This document shows, in pieces, positions 1 through 10,728 of a stretch of 64,000 nucleotides of DNA (positions are counted from its first letter, which is position 1; each line of letters opens with the position of its first letter). The notes under the pieces are model-generated. The model saw only the letters and a list, made by a program, of their open reading frames with translations. It was not told where the DNA came from and did no database searches. Both the position numbers and the translations under genes were made by a program. Source of the stretch: an uncultured Pseudoxanthomonas sp. Its GTDB lineage: Bacteria; Pseudomonadota; Gammaproteobacteria; Xanthomonadales; Xanthomonadaceae. Where the stretch lies: positions 1-64,000 of the forward strand of contig CAMPIO010000003.1 in the NCBI GenBank assembly GCA_946886405.1, read 5' to 3'.

Positions 1-181
1 CCACGGAGGTGCGACGTTCCTGCTCCTTCTCCGTCGGCGGGGCGACGGCCGGGATCAACAGGGCAAGCAGCGCGGCTGCGTGCAATGCGATCACGAAGGC
101 AATACCGATGATACGCGGCCAGTTGAGGCTGTTGTCCTCTTCCTGTTCCCGGTACCTGTTGATGACCAGTTGTTCAGCCAT
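1..181 (-). CDS. tonB: TonB energy transducer, N-terminal part (runs off the window)
   Basis: Sixty codons are present, starting at the ATG at 181 and leaving the window at base 1. The protein begins MAEQLVINRYREQEEDN, followed by one hydrophobic segment at about residues 22-45 and then the start of a Pro/Glu-rich stretch. The membrane segment carries a histidine (H34), as in known TonB proteins, where it is needed for coupling to ExbB/ExbD. TonB transmits the inner-membrane proton gradient to TonB-dependent outer-membrane receptors. It follows the TPR gene on the same strand. In Xanthomonas relatives exbB and exbD come next, which would lie outside this window. The C-terminal TonB domain is not visible, so the assignment rests on the N terminus and the gene order. 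Confidence 0.85.
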   Translation of the reverse strand, partial: MAEQLVINRYREQEEDNSLNWPRIIGIAFVIALHAAALLALLIPAVAPPTEKEQERRTSV

Positions 182-232
182 GCGCCAATTAACTCAAGGT
201 TGATACGGGCGCCGGGGCGCCTCGTTGATTCT

Positions 233-265
233 GGATTCCGCCGACGGTTTTCTCCGGCGGAATCC
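233..265. repeat. 11-bp perfect inverted repeat between the TPR gene and tonB
   Basis: GGATTCCGCCG at 233-243 and its exact reverse complement at 255-265 flank an 11-nt loop. No T-run follows on the minus strand, so this is either a weak transcript-processing hairpin between the TPR gene and tonB or a remnant of the GGATTCCGGC-type REP seen at 55324-55343. Confidence 0.5.
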
Positions 266-339
266 CCAGCTTATACCAATCCGGCGCCCGGGTGCCATCG
301 TCCGTATGGATTTTTGGCCTACGGTGTCACTGAATCATG

Positions 340-1536
340 TCACTTCAACGCGATGATCTTCTTCGCGTCTTCGGGCTTCTTCAATCCTTTGTCCAGCGCA
401 GCGCGTGCCGCCGTCTTGGCTTCCGGGATGCGGCCTTCCTGCCACAGGACGCGCGCCAGGTTCAGGTAGGTCTCGCCGTCCTTCGCCAGCGGAGCGGCCT
501 TCTGCCACGCATCGATGGCTTGCGGGATCTGCTCGGAGTAGTAGTACGCCTGCGCCAGCGCAAGGTACGTCTGGTGGTCCGGCTTCAGCAGGCCCTTTTG
601 CAAACCTTCGTTGACGACGGAGATGACTTCCTTCTCCTTGCCATCCATGTTGGCGTAGGTGATGTAAAGCTGGCGGTATTCCTTCTCGTCCGTCAGCTGG
701 CCGGCCGCGCGCAGCTTCTCGAGGATGGCGGCGGCCTTGTCGAACTGGTCGGCCTGCTGGTATGTCGCGACGAGATTCATCTGCGACTTCTTGTCGGCCG
801 GATTCTTGGTGGCCTGCTGCTCGGCGAGCTTCACGGCTTCCGCAGGCTGGCCGGCTTCCGTGTAAGAGGCAAGCAGCAGCCCGTACCAGTTGTCCTTCGG
901 CTCGGGGCTGGCTTCGATCGCCTGCTTGAGCACGGGGATGGCTTCGGCATACTTCTCCATCATGTAGAGCGCCTGGCCCTTCTGGATCAGTTCTTCGGGC
1001 TTGGCCGACTTGGTTTCGGCGAAGTAGCGGTCCAGCGTGGTGATGCCTTCCTGGAACTGGTCCTGCTGCAGTTGGATCTGCGCCAGCATCAGCATGGACT
1101 GGAAATGGTTGTTGTTGTTGAGCGAGTTGAGCGTCAACAGCTGGTTGAGGTAACCGGTTGCGCCCGGCAGGTCGTCCTGGTTGTACGCAGCCTGCGCGGC
1201 CAGCTGCGCGGCCACACCCTTGTCGTATTCGTTGGCGTTGGCATCAGACAGGATTTCCTTCGCCAAGGTCAGCACCTCGGCATCGTTGTCTTCCTTCTCG
1301 TACGCCTTGTAGAGCTTGCTCAGCTTGCTCTGCATCTTCGACGACGACTTGAGCTTCGGCTCTTCGCGCGTCGCTTCGGGGAAGCGCACTTCTTCCTTGC
1401 CCGGCTTCTGCTGATTACGACGCGCGTTGCGGTCTTCCGGGCGCTCGACGGCAGCCGCATCGGCGATGAACCCGCCGCCGAAAGCAGCGAGCAGCGCGAA
1501 ACTGAGAAGGGTGGTCTTCGGATTACGGAGCTTCAT
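340..1536 (-). CDS. Exported tetratricopeptide-repeat protein upstream of tonB
   Basis: 398 residues. A basic start (MKLRNPK) and hydrophobic segment ending near ADAAA at about residue 28 form a Sec signal peptide, so the protein is probably periplasmic. The rest is alpha-helical with several TPR-like units from about residue 60 to the end, for example the units around EKYAEAIPVLKQAIEASPE and EQIPQAIDAWQKAAPLA. TPRs are protein-binding scaffolds. No enzyme motif is visible. The ATG at 1536 has GAGG eight bases upstream. It lies directly upstream of tonB on the same strand, and this neighbourhood is conserved in Xanthomonas, which suggests a role linked to TonB-dependent uptake or the cell envelope. 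That link is inference from context. Confidence 0.85.
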   Translation of the reverse strand: MKLRNPKTTLLSFALLAAFGGGFIADAAAVERPEDRNARRNQQKPGKEEVRFPEATREEPKLKSSSKMQSKLSKLYKAYEKEDNDAEVLTLAKEILSDANANEYDKGVAAQLAAQAAYNQDDLPGATGYLNQLLTLNSLNNNNHFQSMLMLAQIQLQQDQFQEGITTLDRYFAETKSAKPEELIQKGQALYMMEKYAEAIPVLKQAIEASPEPKDNWYGLLLASYTEAGQPAEAVKLAEQQATKNPADKKSQMNLVATYQQADQFDKAAAILEKLRAAGQLTDEKEYRQLYITYANMDGKEKEVISVVNEGLQKGLLKPDHQTYLALAQAYYYSEQIPQAIDAWQKAAPLAKDGETYLNLARVLWQEGRIPEAKTAARAALDKGLKKPEDAKKIIALK

Positions 1537-1669
1537 GTCTAAACCTCGTGGGGCCTTGCGGGAGATGACAAGGCATCCCGCCGACGTGCAGGGCCGGCAA
1601 AACTAACAGAAACCGAGGGCGGTCGGATACCGTTTCCGGTGCTGCTACGCAGCAATACCGGAGCGTGTG

Positions 1670-2476
1670 TCAGCCGCATTTCGGCGCGTTTCCGGCCCTC
1701 CTGGCCGCCTCGTACGTGGGTACGAGGGAGGGGGCGTCGCGTTCCAGTTCGCGGATGCGGTTCGCAGGGTCAGGGTGCGTCGACAACCATTGTGGCGAGC
1801 GACCGCCGCTGGCAGCCATCATGTTCTGCCATAGACCGACAGCCTGGCGCGGATCGAATCCGGCCTGCGCCATCAAGCGCTGGCCGACCACGTCCGCTTC
1901 GCTCTCCTGCGTGCGCGAGCCGGGCAGCAGGAAGGCGGCCTGCGCCGTCATGCCACCGAGCTGGTTCACGGTGCTCGCAGCGCCGTCACCATAGCGGGCA
2001 CCGGCAAGTGCTCCCAGCACACCCAATCCTGCCTGCGCGCCCATCTGTCGCGTGATGCGCTCTTCGTGGTGCCGTGCGATCACATGACCGATCTCATGAC
2101 CCAGCACCGCAGCCAGCTGGTCCTGGTTCTTGGCAACGGTGAAAATGCCCGTATTCACACCCACCTTTCCGCCCGGCAGGGCAAAGGCGTTGGGTTCGTT
2201 GTCGGTGAAGACGGCCGTCTCCCACGCGACGCCACGCTGTTCTGGCGGCAGCTGCCGCACCAGGGCGTTGACGACGCAGGTGACGTAGGCGTTCTGTTTC
2301 GCGTCACGGTTGAGCGTTTCTTTCGCCTTGGTCTCGGCGAACGCCTGCGCACCCAACTGGTCAAGTTGCGCCTGCGAAACGCCACCCACCATCTGGGTTC
2401 GCCCTGTGGGTGAGGTGGTGGTGGCGCAGGCGGTGAGGCCCAACACCATGGCGGTCCCGAGTATCCGGAGTTTCAT
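1670..2476 (-). CDS. M48-family zinc metalloprotease lipoprotein
   Basis: 268 residues from the ATG at 2476. The frame is open 14 codons further upstream, but this ATG gives a proper lipoprotein signal, MKLRILGTAMVLGLTAC, with the lipidated cysteine at C17. The zinc motif HEIGH is at residues 127-131, and the third ligand lies in ESEAD further on. This is the M48 (Ste24/HtpX-like, LoiP/YcaL-type) arrangement without the multiple membrane segments of HtpX. Such proteins degrade or process misfolded outer-membrane or periplasmic proteins. It lies between the CPBP protease and the TPR gene, all on the minus strand. The true substrate cannot be read from sequence. Confidence 0.9.
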   Translation of the reverse strand: MKLRILGTAMVLGLTACATTTSPTGRTQMVGGVSQAQLDQLGAQAFAETKAKETLNRDAKQNAYVTCVVNALVRQLPPEQRGVAWETAVFTDNEPNAFALPGGKVGVNTGIFTVAKNQDQLAAVLGHEIGHVIARHHEERITRQMGAQAGLGVLGALAGARYGDGAASTVNQLGGMTAQAAFLLPGSRTQESEADVVGQRLMAQAGFDPRQAVGLWQNMMAASGGRSPQWLSTHPDPANRIRELERDAPSLVPTYEAARRAGNAPKCG

Positions 2477-2545
2477 GCGCGCCCCCTGCGATATTGCGTG
2501 CAGCCAGAGTCTGGGCAACCGCGTCTTAAACTTTTGTCAATCACA

Positions 2546-3379
2546 TTAGACGGGCGCGCCGCCGTACACCTGCAGGACAGCCAGCGCTATCGCATTGTTC
2601 AGGATGTGGGCGGCAATGGGAGCCCACAGGGTGCCTGTGCGGCGATAGACCCACGCGAAGATCCCGCCCATGCCGGCATACACGACGATCAGGAACAGCG
2701 TGCTGCTCGCCGGCTTTCCGTTGAGGCCCGGCAACTCATGGACCAGGGCAAACACCAGGCTGCTGAGCACCAGACCGAGAACCGGCCATCCCGCCTGCCA
2801 CAGCCGTCCGAACAGGACGCGCCGGAACAGCAGCTCTTCGTAGAGTGGTGCCAGCATGACGGCGAACAAGGCCAGGAAGACCGGATAGCGCGCGAAACCG
2901 TCCTTGATCAGGTCCAGGTTGCTGGGCTCGAGATCGAGCCCGAGCGCGCGACCACCAGCGCTCATCAGCGAACTGAAGACGAACGTCGCAAGACCGGCCA
3001 GCAGTGCCCAAGCCCAGGTACGGTGACGTCGCAACTGAGCGAACGATTCGCGTCGCTCTTCCGGCGTCGCACGACGTCGCCAGGCGTACAGCACCAGGGC
3101 CGTGCCACCCGTGCTGATGAGCGTCATGACGATCAGGAACAGCACCGGCGGTGTGCCGAGCTGCGCCTGCACGACCTGTGCATCCGGGGTGCCGCCAGCC
3201 TGTTGCGCGAGCTGGATGCCGCGCCACACCGCCCAACCGAACAAGCCCGCCATCAGCGTCGAGAACGACAACGTGATGGCCAGCAGCACGTCCAACGCGA
3301 ATGCCGGTAGCGCGCTGCGCAAGGGCAGGGCAACCGGCACAGCGGTCATAACGTCGGGCTGAGTGCGCACTTCGCTCAT
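2546..3379 (-). CDS. CPBP (Abi/CAAX-like) intramembrane metalloprotease
   Basis: 277 residues with about seven or eight hydrophobic segments. The three CPBP signatures are in order: EELLFRR (E181, E182, R186), FALVHE (H214) and HILNN (H258, N261). These residues form the glutamate/histidine active site of the Rce1-like intramembrane protease family. The ATG at 3379 is 10 bases after the gyrB stop at 3390, so the gene is almost certainly translated from the gyrB transcript. The physiological substrate is unknown. Members of this family process prenylated, bacteriocin or anti-sigma peptides in other organisms. Confidence 0.9.
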   Translation of the reverse strand: MSEVRTQPDVMTAVPVALPLRSALPAFALDVLLAITLSFSTLMAGLFGWAVWRGIQLAQQAGGTPDAQVVQAQLGTPPVLFLIVMTLISTGGTALVLYAWRRRATPEERRESFAQLRRHRTWAWALLAGLATFVFSSLMSAGGRALGLDLEPSNLDLIKDGFARYPVFLALFAVMLAPLYEELLFRRVLFGRLWQAGWPVLGLVLSSLVFALVHELPGLNGKPASSTLFLIVVYAGMGGIFAWVYRRTGTLWAPIAAHILNNAIALAVLQVYGGAPV

Positions 3380-3389
3380 TCGCCCAGCG

Positions 3390-5936
<2,547 letters not shown>

Positions 5937-5966
5937 TTATAGCACTGGTGCGCACTTAGCCCCGGC

Positions 5967-7073
5967 TCAGGGCATCGGGACAGACTGCACGGCACCGTGT
6001 TCCACGTGGAACCGCGTGCCCGGATGGACGCCTTCCTGCAGGCCGAGCGGGGGTTCGGTGCCCGTGATGAAGACCTGCGCGCCGCTGGCGAGCAGGCGAT
6101 CCAGCAGGCGCCGCTGGTGATGACGGTCCAGTTCCGAGGCCAGGTCATCCAACGCCACCACCGGCCACTCCCCGCGCCGACGGGCGAAGTCCTGTGCCTG
6201 CGCCAGCAGGCAGGACAGGGCGGTGAGCTTGGCCTGGCCACGGGAGAGGGTTTCGCGGTCGGGGAACTGGGAGTATTCGATCCGCCAGTCCGCCCGGTGC
6301 GGCCCGACGGTGGTGTAGCCCGCCGCGCGATCCCGGTCCCGTGCCAGCAGCAGCGCATCGCCGAGCGACAGCTCCTGCCGGCGCCAGCCTGGGAGGAACA
6401 CCAGCGTGGCGGCGCCCAGCGACGGCGCCAACTCGGCCACCACGTCGGCCAGATTATGCTGCAGGGCGTCGAGATAATGCTGGCGATGGTCGGTGAGGGG
6501 CTCGCCCGCATCGGCCAGCTCATGATCCCAGGCGTCCAGCTGCGCTCCCGCCATACCGGCCTTCAGTAGGGCATTGCGCTGCTTGAGGGCGCGGGCGTAG
6601 CGCCGCCAGAGCGGGAGAAACCCACCTTCGCGCCCCTGTTCCACGTGGAACAAACCCCAGTCTATGAAACGGCGACGGGGCTCACCGCCACCGGTCACCA
6701 GCGCGTGACTGCCCGGCTCGAAGCTGACCACGGCCAGCGCGGCGCAAAGGTCACCCAGCTGGGCGACGTTCTCCCCATCCAGGCGCCCGGTCCACGCTTG
6801 CCCGGTATGCCGCAGTCCCGCGCGGCGCACGCGCGACTGGGCCGCTTCCTGCCATTCGACGAAGACCTCCACAGCATCCGAACGGGTCCGAACCAGTCCG
6901 TCGCGCACGCGGCCCCGGAAACTGCGGCCGTACGCCATCAGGTGCAGCGCCTCCAGCAGGCTGGTCTTACCGGCGCCGTTGTCGCCCGTGATCAGGTTGA
7001 GGCCGGGTTCCGGCGCCAACGCCACATGCTCGAAACGCCTGAGGCCGCTGGCCTCGAGTCGGGTCACCTGCAT
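5967..7073 (-). CDS. recF: DNA replication/repair protein RecF
   Basis: 368 residues from the ATG at 7073 (MQVTRLEASGLRRF). The 49 upstream in-frame codons are not family-like. RecF is an SMC-like ATPase that loads RecA at gapped DNA with RecO and RecR. Walker A GDNGAGKTS is at about residues 30-38, the ABC signature LSRGQAKL near 276 and Walker B ALDDLASELD near 304. Two copies of the parS-like palindrome are embedded in the coding sequence, both read as F-H-V-E. The length is normal for the family. It lies 110 bases before gyrB and about 250 bases after dnaN. Confidence 0.97.
   Translation of the reverse strand: MQVTRLEASGLRRFEHVALAPEPGLNLITGDNGAGKTSLLEALHLMAYGRSFRGRVRDGLVRTRSDAVEVFVEWQEAAQSRVRRAGLRHTGQAWTGRLDGENVAQLGDLCAALAVVSFEPGSHALVTGGGEPRRRFIDWGLFHVEQGREGGFLPLWRRYARALKQRNALLKAGMAGAQLDAWDHELADAGEPLTDHRQHYLDALQHNLADVVAELAPSLGAATLVFLPGWRRQELSLGDALLLARDRDRAAGYTTVGPHRADWRIEYSQFPDRETLSRGQAKLTALSCLLAQAQDFARRRGEWPVVALDDLASELDRHHQRRLLDRLLASGAQVFITGTEPPLGLQEGVHPGTRFHVEHGAVQSVPMP
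5998..6013. other. parS-like centromere site 1 (inside recF 3' end)
   Basis: TGTTCCACGTGGAACC, a near-perfect 16-bp palindrome that matches the ParB-binding parS core as known in Pseudomonas and related bacteria. It lies in the last 50 bases of recF and is translated as F-H-V-E. ParB assignment is by sequence match only. Confidence 0.8.
6637..6652. other. parS-like centromere site 2 (inside recF)
   Basis: TGTTCCACGTGGAACA, a perfect 16-bp palindrome 639 bases from site 1, within the recF coding sequence and again translated as F-H-V-E. Two F-H-V-E palindromes in one gene suggest selection on the DNA rather than the protein. Confidence 0.85.
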
Positions 7074-7271
7074 CGGTGCGTCACCGCCGGTTCCATGGTC
7101 CCGGAACCAGCGACCGGAAGCGGATGACGGGCGGAGCCGGGGAAAAGGGTGGGCATGGGGCCATTGTAGCTTGCGGTGGTCAAGGGCCCGACCCGCCCAT
7201 TGCGGCGGGCCTGCGAGCACGCAGCCTCGATGGCACGGGTCCTTGTTCGATACCCGCGCCCGGAAACGACA

Positions 7272-7294
7272 TCGCCCGGCACAGGGCCGGGCGA
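7272..7294 (-). terminator. Hairpin in the dnaN-recF gap
   Basis: TCGCCCGGC at 7272-7280 pairs exactly with GCCGGGCGA at 7286-7294 around the loop ACAGG. It lies 30 bases beyond the dnaN stop in the direction of dnaN transcription and may attenuate read-through into recF. The following minus-strand bases (TGTCGTTTCC) make only a weak T-run. The same hairpin core and loop recur after icd at 41691-41717. Confidence 0.55.
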
Positions 7295-7300
7295 CAGTCG

Positions 7301-7316
7301 TGTTCCACGTGGAACA
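7301..7316. other. parS-like centromere site 3 (dnaN-recF intergenic)
   Basis: TGTTCCACGTGGAACA, identical to site 2 and 664 bases from it, in non-coding DNA immediately downstream of the dnaN stop. It is the third member of a parS cluster within 1.3 kb, close to the likely origin. Confidence 0.88.
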
Positions 7317-7323
7317 GGATCGG

Positions 7324-8424
7324 TCAGAGACGCAGCGGCATCACCACGTGGCGCGACTTCTCGCTGCTGGCCTCACGGACCAGGGCCGACGAATTGGCGT
7401 CGCGCAGCTGCAGGACAATGTGCTCGTCGCGCAACGCCGACAGCGCGTCCAGCAGGTAGTTCACGTTGAAGCCGATCGCCAGGCCGTCGACCTTGGTGTC
7501 GGCCTCGATCTCTTCCTGGGCCTCTTCCTGCTCGGGATTGTGGGCGCTGATCTTCAGCTGGCCGGGCGACACCTCGACGCGCACGCCGCGGTACTTCTCG
7601 TTGGACAGGATGGCGGCGCGTTGCAGGGCGGCCCGCAGCACTTCGCGGTCCAACAGCACTTCGCGGTCCGCCCCAATCGGGATGACAGCAGCATAGTCCG
7701 GAAAACGACCGTCGATCAGCTTGGACGTGAAGGTGACATCGTCGCGCTTCACCCGGATATGGCTGCGGCCGACTTCCAGTTCCAGCGAACGGTCGCCGCC
7801 CTCCAGCAGGCGCTGCAGCTCGGTCACGCCCTTGCGCGGGACGATGATCTGGCGCTTGCCCACCGCGGCACCTTCCAGCTGCGATTCGCACATCGCCAGG
7901 CGGTGCCCGTCAGTGGCCACGCAGCGCAGCGTCCGTTCACTCAGATCGAACAGCAGGCCATTGAGGTAATAGCGGACATCCTGCTGGGCCATGGCGAACG
8001 AGGTGCGCTCGATCAGTTCCTTCAGCGTGGCTTCGGGCACCTCGATCCGCTCAGTCGCTTCGACCTCATCGACGGATGGGAAGTCATTGGCGGGCAGGGT
8101 CGCCAACGTGAAGCGACTACGCCCGGCCTGCACGGTGACCTTGTCGCCCGTCTGACTAACCGTCACTTTGCTGCCGTCGGGCAGGGCGCGAATGATGTCG
8201 AACAGCTTGCGGGCTGGAATCGTTGTTTCGCCGTCCTGCGCGTCATCGACGGCGCTGCGGGAAATCATCTCCACTTCCAGATCGGTACCGGTCAGCGAGA
8301 GCTGTCCGTTCTGCACCTGCACCAGGAAATTCGCCAGGACCGGCAACGTCTGCCGGCGTTCGACCACATTGACCACCTGGGCCAACGGTTTGAGGAAAGC
8401 TTCGCGCTGCAGACTGAAACGCAT
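7324..8424 (-). CDS. dnaN: DNA polymerase III beta subunit (sliding clamp)
   Basis: 366 residues from the ATG at 8424 (MRFSLQREAFLKPLAQV). The 30 upstream in-frame codons are not clamp-like. The protein is the three-domain ring that tethers DNA polymerase III to DNA and recruits repair and regulatory factors such as Hda. The ends are typical: an N-terminal domain starting at LKPL and a C-terminal HVVMPLRL. It is preceded by the AT-rich, DnaA-box-containing gap and followed by recF. The length equals that of E. coli DnaN. Confidence 0.98.
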   Translation of the reverse strand: MRFSLQREAFLKPLAQVVNVVERRQTLPVLANFLVQVQNGQLSLTGTDLEVEMISRSAVDDAQDGETTIPARKLFDIIRALPDGSKVTVSQTGDKVTVQAGRSRFTLATLPANDFPSVDEVEATERIEVPEATLKELIERTSFAMAQQDVRYYLNGLLFDLSERTLRCVATDGHRLAMCESQLEGAAVGKRQIIVPRKGVTELQRLLEGGDRSLELEVGRSHIRVKRDDVTFTSKLIDGRFPDYAAVIPIGADREVLLDREVLRAALQRAAILSNEKYRGVRVEVSPGQLKISAHNPEQEEAQEEIEADTKVDGLAIGFNVNYLLDALSALRDEHIVLQLRDANSSALVREASSEKSRHVVMPLRL

Positions 8425-8589
8425 GAGTGTTGGAGCCCCTTCGCTTTGGATTTTTAAGACTAAAAGCTTAAAAGCTGGTGGTGGTGGTAGGCCTGAAAAC
8501 TCGGGAAAACCCACCTAACCCCATGAAATCGTTTTGTTTTTTCTTCTTCAAACCCGGTGGACAGGGCCGGGTGTGCCGGTGGTGAAACC

Positions 8590-8598
8590 TGTGGACAA
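8590..8598 (-). promoter_or_regulatory. DnaA box (TTGTCCACA)
   Basis: TGTGGACAA on the plus strand, reading TTGTCCACA on the minus strand, one base from the strongest DnaA consensus. It faces the box at 8625 with 26 bases between them. Confidence 0.7.
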
Positions 8599-8624
8599 CC
8601 TTTAGCGCAAAAACCACGCACATC

Positions 8625-8633
8625 TTATCCACA
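8625..8633 (+). promoter_or_regulatory. DnaA box (TTATCCACA, perfect)
   Basis: Exact match to the high-affinity DnaA box, about 70 bases from the T-rich tract at 8525-8552. Confidence 0.85.
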
Positions 8634-8907
8634 GAAGGCTTGCCTACTTGCCCACGGAGTTGTGCGTTGCCTGCTTCAGTCGGGTTTCCTAGAGTAGTCA
8701 TCTCGACCGGACACGTGGTCCGGCAGGGAGTTCACGAACATCCTGCTGTCTCCATACCGCATCAGGTGCGACCGGGGCGAGGTTCCGCTGGTGGTAGCGC
8801 CGGGACCGACCTATCACGGCACCATCATCCACCCAGGCAATAAACCCGCATCCCTACCGTCCCCGATCATCGAACGCCTGCGGATCGGGCCGATGCCCTC
8901 GCCGCAT

Positions 8908-10230
8908 TCACTCGCTGAGTTTACGGATCAACTTGTCCCAGTCCTCCCGCAGCTTGCCATCCGTCTCCATCAGGGTGCGGATCTGTCGGCAGGCGTGCAG
9001 CACGGTCGTGTGGTCACGGCCGGCGAACGCGTCGCCGATTTCGGGCAGGCTGTGTTCGGTCAGTTCCTTCGCCAAGGCCATGGCCACCTGTCGCGGGCGC
9101 GCGAGTGAGCGCGTGCGCCGCTTGGACAGCAGGTCCTTGATTTGCAGACCATAGTAGTCTGCCACGGTCTTCTGGATATTGGGGATGCTGATCGCCTGCT
9201 GCTGCGCGCGCAGCAGGTCGCGCAGGGTTTCCTGTGCGAACTCGGTGGTGATGGCGCGGCCGGTGAAGTTGGCGCGTGCCGCCAGCGTGTTGAGCGCCCC
9301 TTCCAGGTCGCGCACGTTGCTGCGCATCTTCTTGGCCAGCAGGAACGCGACGTCGTCGGGGATCTGCGCACCGCGCTCATGCGCCTTGGCCAGCACGATG
9401 GCCGCACGGGTCTCGAAATCCGGCGGGTCGATCGCCACGCTCAGGCCCCAGGCCAGGCGTGATTTCAGCCGCGGTTCCAGGCCCTCCACTTCGCGCGGAT
9501 AGCGGTCGCAGGTCAGGATGATCTGCTGGCGACCGTCGAACAACGCATTGAAGGTGTGGAAGAACTCCTCTTGCGTGCGGTCCTTGCCGGCGAAAAACTG
9601 GATATCGTCGATCAGCAGCGCGTCGACCTGCTGGAAGCGGCGCTTGAACTGGTCCATCGACTTTTCGATTAACGCCTTGGTCATGGCGCTGAAGAACTGC
9701 TCGCTGCGCAGGTACAGCACGCGCGCGTTCGGATTCTGCCGGCGCATCTCGTTGCCGGCGGCGAACATCAGGTGGGTCTTGCCCAGGCCGGTGCCGCCGT
9801 AGAGCAGCAGCGGATTGTGTGCGCGGTCGCCGGGCTTCTGCGCGGCCTGCCAGGCGGCGGCACGCCCCAGCTGGTTGCTGCGGCCTTCGACGAAATTGTC
9901 GAAGGAGTAATGCAGGTCCATGTTGCCGGCGAAGGGTTCGACGGGTGCCGTGCTCGCGGTTCCAGGCGCCGTAACCGTCGCCGTATCCGCAACCCGGCTG
10001 CGTGAGCCGATTTCCAGCGACACATCATCGTGCCCTGCGAAATAATCCAGCAGCTCGCGGATGCGACCCAGGTAGCGTTCGCGGACCTGTTCGACGATGA
10101 ACGCATTCGGCGCATACAGCACCATCGCGTTGCTGCGCTGCTCGGCCTGCAGCGGCTTCAGCCAGGTATGTACATCCTCGGCCGGCAGTTCGGCTTCCAG
10201 GCGTTCGAGGCAACGGGGCCAGGCATCCAT
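8908..10230 (-). CDS. dnaA: Chromosomal replication initiator protein DnaA
   Basis: 440 residues from the ATG at 10230 ([16 protein letters not shown]). The frame is open for over 230 codons upstream, but that stretch is not DnaA-like. DnaA binds DnaA boxes, melts the origin and loads the DnaB helicase. Domain I is at residues 1-85, domain II is a short Thr/Ala/Pro-rich linker, the AAA+ domain has Walker [10 protein letters not shown] near residue 145 and Walker [10 protein letters not shown] near 203, and domain IV carries the DNA-binding signature [14 protein letters not shown] near 400. It is transcribed away from rpmH and towards the putative oriC. Box-like sites at 10351-10370 could serve autoregulation. 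Confidence 0.98.
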   Translation of the reverse strand: MDAWPRCLERLEAELPAEDVHTWLKPLQAEQRSNAMVLYAPNAFIVEQVRERYLGRIRELLDYFAGHDDVSLEIGSRSRVADTATVTAPGTASTAPVEPFAGNMDLHYSFDNFVEGRSNQLGRAAAWQAAQKPGDRAHNPLLLYGGTGLGKTHLMFAAGNEMRRQNPNARVLYLRSEQFFSAMTKALIEKSMDQFKRRFQQVDALLIDDIQFFAGKDRTQEEFFHTFNALFDGRQQIILTCDRYPREVEGLEPRLKSRLAWGLSVAIDPPDFETRAAIVLAKAHERGAQIPDDVAFLLAKKMRSNVRDLEGALNTLAARANFTGRAITTEFAQETLRDLLRAQQQAISIPNIQKTVADYYGLQIKDLLSKRRTRSLARPRQVAMALAKELTEHSLPEIGDAFAGRDHTTVLHACRQIRTLMETDGKLREDWDKLIRKLSE

Positions 10231-10350
10231 CAGGTGGAACAACTCGCGAGTGGGGGCGAACAGGCCATCCCGCGTTGCCGGGGGGCAGCGCGGGGCGGAA
10301 TCAATGGGGTCGGCCAGACTACCACCGGTCCGGGGACCCGCCAACGATCC

Positions 10351-10370
10351 TGTGCATAAGATGTGGATGA
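10351..10370. promoter_or_regulatory. Pair of DnaA-box-like sites upstream of dnaA
   Basis: TGTGCATAA (10351-10359) reads TTATGCACA on the minus strand and fits TTATNCACA. TGTGGATGA (10362-10370) reads TCATCCACA, one mismatch from consensus. They are tandem, 11 bases apart start to start, within the 270-bp dnaA-rpmH gap. They may autoregulate dnaA or form part of the origin. Confidence 0.55.
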
Positions 10371-10433
10371 ATGGCGCAACGGCGCGGCGTTCATAGCCGT
10401 GAGGCGGCACGCACATCGAAAGCGCGAGGGGAG

Positions 10434-10461
10434 TTGACCGTAACCCGGCGGTTCCTATAGA
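10434..10461 (+). promoter_or_regulatory. Sigma-70-type promoter of rpmH-rnpA-yidC
   Basis: TTGACC at 10434-10439 and TATAGA at 10456-10461 are separated by 16 bases, about 40 bases before the rpmH start. This is one of the clearest housekeeping promoters in the window, and strong expression is expected for a ribosomal-protein gene. Confidence 0.75.
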
Positions 10462-10500
10462 ATTTCCGGTTCTTTCCACCCGAACACGCACGAGGGCCCC

Positions 10501-10641
10501 ATGGCCACCAAGCGCACTTACCAACCCAGCAACCTCAAGCGCAAGCGCGACCATGGTTTCCGTGCCCGTATGGCCACGGCCGATGGCCGCAAGATCCTGG
10601 CCCGTCGCCGTGCCAAGGGCCGCAAGCGCCTGACCGCCTGA
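10501..10641 (+). CDS. rpmH: 50S ribosomal protein L34
   Basis: 46 residues, [20 protein letters not shown]..., ending [11 protein letters not shown]. The short, very basic sequence with the [11 protein letters not shown]...HGFRARM signature is diagnostic for L34 of the large ribosomal subunit. A strong promoter lies just upstream. It is followed after 87 bases by rnpA, the near-universal rpmH-rnpA order, and is divergent from dnaA. Confidence 0.98.
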   Translation: MATKRTYQPSNLKRKRDHGFRARMATADGRKILARRRAKGRKRLTA

Positions 10642-10694
10642 TGGCTTGGCCGTCGTTCGACGGCCAGCATCCATGCGTTCCCTGTATCGAAAGG

Positions 10695-10718
10695 AGCCCG
10701 CCCGTCCACGAGCGGGCT
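10695..10718 (+). terminator. Hairpin between rpmH and rnpA (attenuator-like)
   Basis: AGCCCGC (10695-10701) pairs with GCGGGCT (10712-10718) around a 10-nt loop, 10 bases before the rnpA start. Only a weak T-rich stretch follows. It could lower rnpA expression relative to rpmH or mark an mRNA processing point. Confidence 0.5.
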
Positions 10719-10728
10719 TCTTGCTGAG

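Larger units (their letters stand above)
8425..8907. other. oriC: Probable chromosomal replication origin (dnaA-dnaN intergenic region)
   Basis: 483 bases without a convincing gene. They hold a perfect DnaA box TTATCCACA (8625-8633) and an inverted box TTGTCCACA (8590-8598 on the minus strand). Two strikingly AT-rich tracts lie on the dnaN side, at about 8446-8476 (with the repeated motif TAAAAGCT) and 8525-8552 (T-rich). In a genome this GC-rich these are candidates for the duplex-unwinding element. The half next to dnaA (8700-8907) is GC-rich and shows only weak box-like sequences. The position fits origins in Xanthomonadaceae. Further DnaA boxes lie upstream of dnaA at 10351-10370, so a bipartite origin is possible. 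Confidence 0.65.

Noticed and set aside
337..1542. A 401-codon plus-strand frame over the TPR gene
   Set aside because: It is the antisense shadow of the TPR gene, very Leu/Arg/Val-rich and without a family match. The minus-strand protein has a signal peptide and TPRs.
8468..8843. Short frames in the dnaA-dnaN gap (8468-8701 minus, 8640-8843 plus)
   Set aside because: Low-complexity or random composition and no ribosome binding site. The region looks like an origin, with DnaA boxes inside one of the frames.
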